Shown in pieces: positions 8,095 to 14,892 of a stretch of DNA of 32,171 nucleotides. This DNA comes from Candidatus Bathyarchaeota archaeon (GTDB taxonomy: Archaea > Thermoproteota > Bathyarchaeia > TCS64). Under the pieces are notes generated by a model, which did no database searches, was not told the origin of the DNA, and saw only the letters and a program-made list of their open reading frames with translations. The stretch spans positions 1 through 32,171 of the forward strand of contig JAGTRB010000018.1 in the NCBI GenBank assembly GCA_018396865.1, in the 5' to 3' direction. The position numbers and the translations under genes were made by a program. Each line of letters opens with the position of its first letter. Position 1 is the first letter of the stretch.

Positions 8095-8110
8095 GAAAAG
8101 CCTTAATTAT
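8095..8110 (+). promoter_or_regulatory. Promoter of the MATE transporter gene
   Basis: GAAAAGCCTTAATTAT has a BRE followed by a TATA box centred about 31 nt before the ATG at 8137, giving a leader of only a few bases. A second candidate (GGGTTTAAAGAAT) lies near 8071-8083. Confidence 0.5.
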
Positions 8111-8136
8111 CCCTCGTGTCCGATGAGTGAGAATCC

Positions 8137-9540
8137 ATGGCCGAAGAGATCGATGAGGCTCAGGAAGCCTACGCCATAGGGAAGTATAGGGATAGGGTAG
8201 TCAGTGGGCCTATATTCCGCACCCTGCTATGGCTTGGGGCTCCCCTCCTCCTCAGCCATCTGATATTTGTGGCCTACCATGTCCTCGACGCCTACTGGCT
8301 GAGCCTCTATGGGGAGGTGACCGTGGCGGTTCCAAGGCAGGTCTGGCCGGTTATAATGCTCTTCCAAGCCCTCCTCAACGGATTGACCGCCGCCTGTATG
8401 AGCATCGTCTCCCAGTATATTGGGAGCAAGAACTATAGGGAGGCAAGCCTCTCAGCCTCCAGGTTCTTCACCGTGACATTCATCACCGGAGCAGCCCAGT
8501 GCATCCTCCTCCTATCGCTGAGAGAGTACATCTTCACCTGGGTGATATCCACCCCCCGGGAGATATTCGAGGATATGATGAAGTACTCTGCTGTCATATC
8601 CTTCGATGTCTTCTTCAACTGCATCTCCTTCACCTACCTAACCCTCCTCCAGAGCGTTGGGGACACGAAGAGGCCCGCATTGATAAACGGCATAGCGGTG
8701 GGGATAAACACCCTCCTAGACCCCTTCCTTGTGCTGGGAATAGGCCCCTTCCCGAGGCTAGGGGTTATCGGCGCCTCAGCGACAGATGTTCTAGGGAAGA
8801 TAATATCGATAATCGGATTAACCTATATCTTAAGAAAGAGCTACCCAGAGCTCAGGGTATGGTTCACAAGGGACATCAACCTAGAATGGGTCAGACTCGT
8901 CCTAAGGATAGCCATACCAGTCATGGCCTTAGGGTTAACAAATGGTTTCGCCTTCCTTGCACAGCTGAGGATAATCAACCTCCTCGGGATAGTCGCAGCC
9001 ACAGCCTACTCTATAGGATTCGTGATAATGGACATAGTCGACGGGGCCCTATGGGGCCTGAGCGGGGCCAACTCGATAATGGTAGGGCAGAACCTAGGAG
9101 CTGGGAATAATATGAGGGCGAGGGAGATCTCATACAAGACCGCCCTCCTACTCTTCGGCCTTGTGGCCGCAGGCTCAGCCCTGGTCTACCCGGTGAGGGT
9201 AACCCTGGTCGAGGCCTTCGCCCAGGATCCGAACATAATAGCCGAGGCTGAGCTCTTCCTCAGAACCCTCCTGCCAACCCTCCCCTTCTTCGGCATCTTC
9301 ATGATAGCCATGTCCACTGGGAGGGGCTCGGGCCACACCACATTTCCAACCCTAATAGGGATACTCAGGCTCTGGGCGGTAAGGGTGGGCCTGGGATACC
9401 TCCTAGCCTTCCCCATGGGGATGGGAACCCTAGGAGCATGGCTCGCCATATCCCTAAGCAATATCGTCGGAGGGATCATCGCGATAACTTGGATAAGGTA
9501 TGGGGGATGGGCGAAGGCGGTCATAAAGAAGAAGGCCTAG
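8137..9540 (+). CDS. MATE family multidrug/cation antiporter
   Basis: 467 residues with about 12 hydrophobic helices arranged as two similar halves, the MATE hallmark. Diagnostic stretches are WLGAPLLLSHLIFVAYHVLD in the first helix, SIVSQYIGSKNYREAS after helix 3, LQSVGDTKRPALINGIAVGIN around helices 5-6, the second-half equivalent GQNLGAGNNMRAREI, and the late STGRGSGHTTFPTLIG. These proteins export drugs or metabolites in exchange for H+ or Na+. A 20-residue charged N-terminal tail precedes the first helix. The gene stands alone; the substrate cannot be read from sequence. Confidence 0.93.
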   Translation: MAEEIDEAQEAYAIGKYRDRVVSGPIFRTLLWLGAPLLLSHLIFVAYHVLDAYWLSLYGEVTVAVPRQVWPVIMLFQALLNGLTAACMSIVSQYIGSKNYREASLSASRFFTVTFITGAAQCILLLSLREYIFTWVISTPREIFEDMMKYSAVISFDVFFNCISFTYLTLLQSVGDTKRPALINGIAVGINTLLDPFLVLGIGPFPRLGVIGASATDVLGKIISIIGLTYILRKSYPELRVWFTRDINLEWVRLVLRIAIPVMALGLTNGFAFLAQLRIINLLGIVAATAYSIGFVIMDIVDGALWGLSGANSIMVGQNLGAGNNMRAREISYKTALLLFGLVAAGSALVYPVRVTLVEAFAQDPNIIAEAELFLRTLLPTLPFFGIFMIAMSTGRGSGHTTFPTLIGILRLWAVRVGLGYLLAFPMGMGTLGAWLAISLSNIVGGIIAITWIRYGGWAKAVIKKKA

Positions 9541-9606
9541 GAGACCAAGTCTAAGCGCCGTCAGAATCAAAATTTTCCCTTTTAAATAGCAAGTGCTCTC
9601 ATTATC

Positions 9607-9837
9607 TTAGTATACTCTTCTGGCTGTTAGACGCCATCCTACCGAGATCATGTTATCTACCGCGTCTCTTACCTGACCCCTCGAAAGCCTTCTTCTATAT
9701 AAAAGCCTAAAGAGGAGATAAATGGTCCCATGAGTCTCTACCCCGTAGAGGCACGAGGTTCCCCTAGCGATGCTCTCATCAACAATGGCTATGCCCCCGA
9801 ATTCTTTCGCCAGAGCTAGAACCTGGATCTCCGCCAT
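9607..9837 (-). pseudogene. C-terminal half of a DUF3368 PIN toxin
   Basis: 76 residues matching only the C-terminal half of DUF3368-type PIN proteins: EIQVLALAKEFGGIAIVDES, then VETHGTIYLLFRLL, then DAVDNMISVGWRLT. The N-terminal half, which carries the first catalytic Asp and the central Glu, is absent, and a TGA lies in frame five codons upstream of the ATG. No antitoxin gene lies next to it. I read it as a truncated toxin gene; expression of the short piece is possible, but nuclease activity is unlikely. Confidence 0.7.
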
Positions 9838-9933
9838 ATGAAGGCTAAATCACAGGAAGAAAGCGTTGAGTTTTAATTTTTAAATAGAGATCCGACCTTC
9901 TTCACTTTAGTTAAGCCTCTTTTTCTCCTTTCT

Positions 9934-10398
9934 TTATATCTCCACTAAATATTTTTCAAAGTTAACTACAACGAATTTTTTACCTCTTCGCTCGATTTTA
10001 TGTCCTTCACTTTCCAATATTATCTTTTGTGCCTCCGCTCCTCCAGGATATTTTTCGTTTATTATTCCTCCCTCTTTCAGTGTTCTCCAGTATGGGGTGA
10101 TATCTTTCTCTCCTTCTTCTCTTGCCTCTTCTGCTGCTCTTGCTGCTATACAGGCAAAGATTCCTGTGGTTATGGGACAGCCAATAGTGGTATTATGCTT
10201 TCTAGCGAGCATCTCACGGATTCTATTTATGGTGATGAGTTTTCCCCTAGGAACCCTCCTCATGATCTCATCAACCTCCCTGGGAGCCGGAATAACAACA
10301 GTCCCCTCACCCCACCTCTTCCTCATCTTCTCCGTTATCTCAACTACCCTAGGCAGATCTCTATCATTTGCAAGCTTCTCCCTCCAAGACCTTTTCAT
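9934..10398 (-). CDS. MGMT/alkyltransferase-like DNA-binding protein lacking the acceptor Cys
   Basis: 154 residues from the ATG at 10398 (preceded by GGGGTGG; an in-frame ATG 9 bases upstream gives 157). It has the C-terminal fold of O6-alkylguanine-DNA alkyltransferase: the HTH with GKLITINRIREMLARKH, then TTGIFACIAARAAEE, TPYWRTLKEGG, and YPGGAEAQKIILESEGHKI. The position of the catalytic PCHR motif is occupied by PYWR, so alkyl transfer to cysteine should be impossible, as in ATL proteins that flag alkylated bases for repair. Cys77 and Cys86 lie elsewhere in the domain. It follows the ferritin-like gene by about 40 bases in the same direction. Confidence 0.75.
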   Translation of the reverse strand: MKRSWREKLANDRDLPRVVEITEKMRKRWGEGTVVIPAPREVDEIMRRVPRGKLITINRIREMLARKHNTTIGCPITTGIFACIAARAAEEAREEGEKDITPYWRTLKEGGIINEKYPGGAEAQKIILESEGHKIERRGKKFVVVNFEKYLVEI

Positions 10399-10437
10399 AC
10401 ATCCCACCCCGCTACATTTCTATTCATTGATCTGGCC

Positions 10438-10941
10438 TCATGGAGGCTGGATGAACATGTACTTCTGGGCTAGGGAGAGGTACTCATCCATGCTTGTCTC
10501 CTCCCTGTCGAGAAGGACAGCCAACCTCGTCAGCATGGAGTGGTGCCTCCTCTCATCCTGGAGGAGGTATCCTAGAAGCTCAGCAACCCGATCATCCCTA
10601 ACAAGCTCCAGAATCTTCTCGAGCCTCCCTATCATCTCCTCCTCCACCCTTATGTGCTGCCTGACTGACTGGGCCAGCCTTAGGGCCGTCATGGTATCCA
10701 TCTCCATCTTGACTGGGACGGCTCCGGCCTCCACACCGGCCAAGGCCCCGCAGAGGGCTGCATGCTTATGGGAGTCATATATGATGCTCTCTATGACCGC
10801 CGAGGCAAGCCTGTTTTGAGTGGCTTCGAGGGTTGGTCTAAGCCTCTCCACATGTGAGAGCTCAAGCTTCCTCTGCTCCTCCAGCAGCTCGACTAATCTA
10901 GACATATAAACATGATAGAACCCCTCATCATTTAAAGCCAT
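10438..10941 (-). CDS. Ferritin-like (rubrerythrin-type) four-helix protein
   Basis: 167 residues, almost all helix. Carboxylate/histidine motifs typical of a di-iron four-helix bundle are visible: an Glu51-containing helix ending in YDSHKHAAL (His58, His60), HIRVEEEMIGRLEKI (Glu100/Glu101), and QDERRHHSML (Glu130, His133). The acidic/His pattern DERRHH matches the second ExxH of ferritin-like proteins. Likely roles are iron handling or peroxide reduction, but no rubredoxin domain is present. It probably heads a transcript with the alkyltransferase-like gene downstream. Confidence 0.7.
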   Translation of the reverse strand: MALNDEGFYHVYMSRLVELLEEQRKLELSHVERLRPTLEATQNRLASAVIESIIYDSHKHAALCGALAGVEAGAVPVKMEMDTMTALRLAQSVRQHIRVEEEMIGRLEKILELVRDDRVAELLGYLLQDERRHHSMLTRLAVLLDREETSMDEYLSLAQKYMFIQPP

Positions 10942-11001
10942 CTCTAGAAGGTTTGAGTTAAGTTAGCGAAACAGAAGGTATCTCGAATTTGATGGAGAAC
11001 T

Positions 11002-11256
11002 TTAATGTATGAACTTCCTGACCGTCTTAAGGGCCTCGAGGAAGGCTCCACCTCTCTCGGTCAACCTGTAAACCTTCCTATCACCCATATCCTCCTCTTT
11101 TAAAAGGCCCTTGGAAACTAGGAAGTCCACCATCTTCTTGCTCCTGTCAACGGGCAGCTGAGCGCTGTAAGATATTCTCGTTATAGTTGTGGAACCCTTT
11201 CTCCTAACAGCATCCAATATGTCAAGATATATTTCATATCTATTTCTTTTCTTCAA
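11002..11256 (-). CDS. Winged-helix transcriptional regulator (HTH_45-like)
   Basis: 84 residues, TTG start. The order RYEIYLDILDAVRRKGSTTITRISYSAQL, then VDFLVSKGLLKEE, then YRLTERGGAFLEALKTV is that of the small archaeal winged helix of the HTH_45 type (Pfam PF14947). These are single-domain DNA-binding proteins, probably dimeric, often next to the genes they control. It lies 34 bases after the bactofilin-like gene on the same strand, which suggests co-transcription and regulation of that gene or its promoter. Confidence 0.8.
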   Translation of the reverse strand: MKKRNRYEIYLDILDAVRRKGSTTITRISYSAQLPVDRSKKMVDFLVSKGLLKEEDMGDRKVYRLTERGGAFLEALKTVRKFIH

Positions 11257-11290
11257 ACAGGATCACTTAAAACATTGTTGGAATAATTAT

Positions 11291-12622
11291 TTAGATTGGA
11301 GCATCCGGCAGTGAACTTACCTTTTTAGGCTCTATAGCGAAATGCACATTTTCTTCGCTTCTCAATTCTTCAATGTATTGAGTTTCTCCCAATATTCTAC
11401 AATGCCTTTCTAAGTATATTTTTTTGGCGTATATGTTCTTTGCGCTGGATCTTTCCTCCATTATTAGGAGCTCGGCGAAGATATCCTCTGCCTCAGACCC
11501 CTCCTCCAGATTGACCTCCCTCGCCACGGCAACCCCCCTTATCCTCCCCTTCCTCCCTATCCTGACCCTATCAGCCCTAGTGCCCTCGCGGGTTGAGATT
11601 CTCCCCCCCACATCCACCGATTCAGCTGCTGTCACTCGGTAGGCCTTTAAATCGCCGCCGACCTCTATAGACCCTGCCTCCACCCTTCCGTCCACCTCGG
11701 CCAATCCCCCTATATCAAGTTCCCCTGACAGTTTGAGGTGCCCATTGACTCTCAATCTTCCCCCCACGTTTATCTCATCGCCCTCGGCATCGCCGGTTAT
11801 GCTCACGGAGCCCCCCACATCTATCTCCCTGAACGTTATTCCCCCGTCAACATGCAGTCTTCCGCCGACGCTGATCTTGTCCCCCTTGCATCCTCCCGAG
11901 AGTCTAACGGTTCCACCCACATCGATAGAGCCGAAGCATAGAGGCTTGCTGGAGTTGAAGGTCCCACCGACCTTGATCCTATCCCTTACTTCTCCACCAG
12001 CTATCTCAGCCGTCCCGCCGACATCGATATCCTCTGAGATGACCTCGCCCTCGGATCTGAGCCTCCCCCCAACCCTGATCCTATCCATCTTGATCGGGCC
12101 CCTTCCATGGAAGTATCCTCCCACCTTCAGCTGGGAGCCTACTATGGATCCCTCAACCCTGACCGAGCCTCCGACGTCGACGGTTCTCGCCTCTATATCC
12201 CCAAGAGCTTCGAATGACCCGCCCACCTCTATCTCCTCAGCCCTAACTTTCCCGCCTATCCTCAGCCTTTTACCCGACTTTACGGTTAAGGAGCTCAGGT
12301 CTCTCCCAACGTCGAGCTCAAACTCGACCCTGATATCCTTGGAGGTGAGGTTACCACCCACGGATAGGGAGCCCCTCTCAACCCTGACCGACCTATCAAT
12401 GAGCATGTCACCCCTCACGGTTATCTCGCCCCCCCTCCCCCTGAGTGAAAGGGCGGAGACACTGCAGTTTAGTACGCAGTTACCCTCACAATCTATCATT
12501 CCGGAGACCACTAATCCTTGAGGGCCCTTAGCTTCAACAGTAGCGCCGTCGGCTAAGAAAAGGTCCCCCTGCACCTTATCCAAGATGGCGGTGGAGCCCG
12601 GGGGGATCCTAACTCCGCTCAT
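11291..12622 (-). CDS. Bactofilin-like polymer-forming beta-solenoid protein
   Basis: 443 residues. Almost the whole protein is a repeat of short beta segments with the recurring motif I-x-V-G-G-x-[hydrophobic] (about 15 copies, e.g. IDVGGSVSITG, IRVGGRLRSEG, IKVGGTFNSS), spaced about 18-20 residues, alternating with less regular D/E-containing turns. This is the pattern of right-handed beta-helices of the bactofilin/DUF583 group, which self-assemble into filaments without nucleotide. No signal peptide or membrane helix is seen, so it is cytosolic. At 443 residues it is 2-3 times the common bacterial bactofilin length. The last 60 residues (from EEVN-like EREVNLEEGSEAED onward) leave the regular pattern. 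A regulator follows in the same direction. Confidence 0.82.
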   Translation of the reverse strand: MSGVRIPPGSTAILDKVQGDLFLADGATVEAKGPQGLVVSGMIDCEGNCVLNCSVSALSLRGRGGEITVRGDMLIDRSVRVERGSLSVGGNLTSKDIRVEFELDVGRDLSSLTVKSGKRLRIGGKVRAEEIEVGGSFEALGDIEARTVDVGGSVRVEGSIVGSQLKVGGYFHGRGPIKMDRIRVGGRLRSEGEVISEDIDVGGTAEIAGGEVRDRIKVGGTFNSSKPLCFGSIDVGGTVRLSGGCKGDKISVGGRLHVDGGITFREIDVGGSVSITGDAEGDEINVGGRLRVNGHLKLSGELDIGGLAEVDGRVEAGSIEVGGDLKAYRVTAAESVDVGGRISTREGTRADRVRIGRKGRIRGVAVAREVNLEEGSEAEDIFAELLIMEERSSAKNIYAKKIYLERHCRILGETQYIEELRSEENVHFAIEPKKVSSLPDAPI

Positions 12623-12653
12623 AGACCGAACCTCAAAACACGCAGATGAATAT

Positions 12654-12668
12654 CAATATAAACCTAAG
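12654..12668 (-). promoter_or_regulatory. Promoter of the bactofilin-like gene
   Basis: On the minus strand ACTTAGGTTTATATTG holds a TATA box centred about 37 nt before the ATG at 12622, giving a leader of about 10 nt. Confidence 0.5.
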
Positions 12669-12842
12669 TCACATAAAGAGAACTCAAAATTAAATCACAA
12701 GATGTTACCGAAACTAGGAAAATCACAGAGAATATTCCGATCTTACAATTTTTTTTAACTCCATTATCTATTAGGACTTCCCGATCCAGGCCGAAATGCT
12801 TTTCATCATACCATCCGTGTTCATTCCAGCTGGGACGCAGCT

Positions 12843-13514
12843 ATGGAGATAAGGAAAGTTGAAATAATCCTCCTCGGATTAACTCTTCTCCCATTCATCA
12901 CAGGTGTTTATTTCTATCCTCACATGCCTGAGAGGATGGCCTCCCACTGGAATATTGGGGGTGAGGTTGATGGATACCTGCCAAAATTCTGGGGGCTATT
13001 TTTAATTCCTTTCATCCTTCTTGGACTTGTTTTGATCTTCATCTCCATTCCAAGGATCGACCCTTTGAAAGCAAACATTGAAAAATTCAGAAAATATTAT
13101 GATGTATTTATTATAATATTTTTTATATTCATGTTTTCCATTTATTCTCAAGTGATCCTGTGGAATCTTGATTTAAAAATAAGCCCCAATGCGACTATTC
13201 CGATAGGGCTCGGGCTATTATTTTTCTATATAGGTATTCTCTGTGAGAATTCTAAGCAAAATTGGTTTATCGGGATCAGAACCCCCTGGACCTTGAGCAG
13301 CGAAAGAGTATGGGAGAAAACCCATAAACTAGGTGGAAAGTTATTTAAAATAGCTGGGATCTCTGCTCTCTTCGGAGCATTTTTCCAGAGTTATGCATTA
13401 TTTTTCATTCTTGCTCCTGCGATTTTAGTTTCAATATGTAGCATGATATATTCATACTTAGAATATCAAAAAGAGATGAAAACACGAGATGTATCTGGAA
13501 GCTCCCTCAGCTGA
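12843..13514 (+). CDS. SdpI/DUF1648 family membrane protein
   Basis: 223 residues with about six hydrophobic helices. The N-terminal DUF1648 part has YFYPHMPERMASHWNIGGEV and DGYLPKFWG, and the C-terminal SdpI-like part has WFIGIRTPWTLSSERVWEKT followed by HKLGGKLFK. Both blocks in this order define the SdpI group, best known as the immunity protein against the SdpC killing peptide in Bacillus; most archaeal members have no known killer peptide. No candidate toxin peptide gene lies next to it. Codon use is more AT-rich than in the bactofilin-like gene. Its promoter is probably the CGAAATGCTTTTCATC stretch about 40 bases upstream. Confidence 0.85.
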   Translation: MEIRKVEIILLGLTLLPFITGVYFYPHMPERMASHWNIGGEVDGYLPKFWGLFLIPFILLGLVLIFISIPRIDPLKANIEKFRKYYDVFIIIFFIFMFSIYSQVILWNLDLKISPNATIPIGLGLLFFYIGILCENSKQNWFIGIRTPWTLSSERVWEKTHKLGGKLFKIAGISALFGAFFQSYALFFILAPAILVSICSMIYSYLEYQKEMKTRDVSGSSLS

Positions 13515-13647
13515 ATCCTTGAAGATGTATAACATCAGATAAAGGGGCTCAATGGACCTTCCAAAATCATCTTAGATAACCTTTTTACCAAAAACCTCCT
13601 GACATCTTAATAATTTATCACAATCTCTAATGAAATTCTAAATGGCA

Positions 13648-13668
13648 CTCGAAAAAACTTATATTTTA
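13648..13668 (+). promoter_or_regulatory. Promoter of the microprotein/retropepsin-like module
   Basis: CTCGAAAAAACTTATATTTT has an A-rich BRE followed by a TATA box centred near 13662. Transcription would start near 13689, a few bases before the TTG of the 41-residue frame at 13696, which supports that start. Confidence 0.55.
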
Positions 13669-13695
13669 TGATGCGATTCATATAACGATACTTAT

Positions 13696-13821
13696 TTGAC
13701 TAGGATTGGCAGTTTGAGCCTATTTACATACAAGCGTATCGGTAGGGTATACAGCGTAGAGGTTCTTAAGAGGATGTTAGAGGGGTCGGATAGTGCCAGT
13801 AAGGGTGAGGGTGAAAATTAA
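13696..13821 (+). CDS. 41-residue basic microprotein (RIG...RIGR motif)
   Basis: TTG-started short frame that overlaps the start of the retropepsin-like gene by 29 bases. The protein begins LTRIGSLSLFTYKRIGR, continues VYSVEVLKRMLEG, and ends in a polar tail. It is worth calling because the second, decayed copy of the module at 23690 has the same frame in the same place (LRRIGKIKSLGVHRLGR, aligned without gaps), with the same overlap onto its partner. A promoter sits at the right distance. The basic N-terminus followed by a helix could be DNA- or partner-binding, as in antitoxins, but no known fold can be named. Confidence 0.5.
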   Translation: MTRIGSLSLFTYKRIGRVYSVEVLKRMLEGSDSASKGEGEN

Positions 13822-14128
13822 GAGCCTTATGGGTCTGAACCCTGTTGCCTCCATTGAAACATGCTCACTCTTAAACACAGGGTATACGGGGGCTTCACCC
13901 GAAGTAATACTTCCAGCGAAATTAGCAGAGAAGCTGGGTTTCTGGCCTCCTCCCAACGAGTCAGTGGAATCCACGTATGACACTGCAGGAGGCCTGGCAA
14001 GGTTCTATGCCCATTTCGTCATCGGAGAGATGGGGATCATAATCTTAAATGCCTATAAGGGATTCTGGAGGTTTGAGAGCGACCCACCAGAAAGGGTTAG
14101 GCATGGAAAGAGGCCTGAATTTTGGTAG
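13793..14128 (+). CDS. Retropepsin-like (clan AA) protein with Asn in place of catalytic Asp, internally shortened
   Basis: 111 residues, GTG start inside the upstream microprotein frame. The first half follows the retropepsin pattern: beta strands, SLLNTGYTGASPEVILP (normally D-T/S-G with an Asp), then LAEKLGFWPP and ESTYDTAGG. The active-site Asp is Asn. The second half jumps from YAHFVIG straight to EMGIIILNAYKGFWRFESD, whereas the relative at 23733 has about 35 more residues at this point (ELILGDGPPIKASAYVTILP and following). So this copy seems to have an in-frame internal deletion and may be nonfunctional or reduced to a binding role. Protease activity is not expected. Confidence 0.6.
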   Translation: MPVRVRVKIKSLMGLNPVASIETCSLLNTGYTGASPEVILPAKLAEKLGFWPPPNESVESTYDTAGGLARFYAHFVIGEMGIIILNAYKGFWRFESDPPERVRHGKRPEFW

Positions 14129-14290
14129 TTCTCTAATCTAGCTCCAATATACATCTTCCTAAGAGCAACAGATGATATAATTCTAAGAGCGTTTTCGACA
14201 GTATCTTTGCATTAAACTTTCAGGCTTCATCATAGCATTGAGCTTTTATGGCAAAGGCATTAGGGTCGATTGCCTCCGGATTCTCGGCTT

Positions 14291-14782
14291 TCATATCTTC
14301 GTCTCTCCTCTATACATGGCCAAGAGCTTCATCATGTTGCTAACTGTGATAGCTAGGCCGACTGAGATGATGAATCCGGCTAGGAGCCCCAACCACTTTA
14401 TCGCCTCATTCACCAAGAGATGGAGGAAGAACCCCATCATGAGCCAGAAGGCGGTCGCCGAGGCTGTTCCAGCCTTCATGTTAATGGGTTCATCTTGGAT
14501 AAATCTGAGGATGAATATGAATATCTGGAAGCCTCCATAGGCTAGGCAGAACTGCATCGCCGTGGTGAAGAGGGAGGTGTGGCTCTGCGGCTGTCCGGGT
14601 ACGGGGAATAATATCTCCCCATCAATCCTTTCGAGCCTGAAATCCCTGAAGAACCTGACCAGATCCGCCGGCAGGCTGGGGTTCAGCATCCATAGAACCC
14701 CCAGCAGGAGCAGGAGATATCCGAAGGAGATGAGGCCCAACTGCCTCCTTAATCCTCTACCTCTCTCCCCCCAACCCCCCAT
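14291..14782 (-). CDS. Membrane protein with four predicted helices, unknown
   Basis: 163 residues. A basic N-terminus (ERGRGLRRQ) precedes a first helix (LGLISFGYLLLLLGVLWML), followed by an extracytosolic-looking loop with FFRDFRLERIDGEILFPVPG. Three further helices lie at about residues 74-93, 105-125 and 128-150, ending in MMKLLAMYRGETKI. No family is recognised. It is divergent from the radical SAM gene and shares the intergenic promoter region. Confidence 0.65.
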   Translation of the reverse strand: MGGWGERGRGLRRQLGLISFGYLLLLLGVLWMLNPSLPADLVRFFRDFRLERIDGEILFPVPGQPQSHTSLFTTAMQFCLAYGGFQIFIFILRFIQDEPINMKAGTASATAFWLMMGFFLHLLVNEAIKWLGLLAGFIISVGLAITVSNMMKLLAMYRGETKI

Positions 14783-14811
14783 TGTAGGTCTCCCGAAGAT
14801 ATAGATTATCT

Positions 14812-14842
14812 GCCCTTTAAAACTGGTTGCCGATATATATTC
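14812..14842. promoter_or_regulatory. Divergent promoters between the membrane protein and radical SAM genes
   Basis: Plus strand: TTGCCGATATATATTC at 14826-14841 with TATA near 14836 puts transcription start near 14862, which excludes the upstream ATG at 14857 and supports the radical SAM start at 14893. Minus strand: CCAGTTTTAAAGGG at 14812-14825 serves the membrane protein gene with a leader of about 10 nt. Confidence 0.5.
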
Positions 14843-14892
14843 ACTGCTGCCCTTAAATGCTTGAGTGGAGCCCTATTCCCGCAGGGGAGTCC

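Noticed and set aside
10000-10819. Two long plus-strand frames opposite the alkyltransferase-like and ferritin-like genes
   Set aside because: Compositionally odd (Phe/Ser/Cys-rich) antisense reading of two recognisable protein families.
11733-12521. 262-residue plus-strand frame opposite the bactofilin-like gene
   Set aside because: Its PPTS/PPTL repetition is the antisense image of the VGG repeats; no independent start signal.
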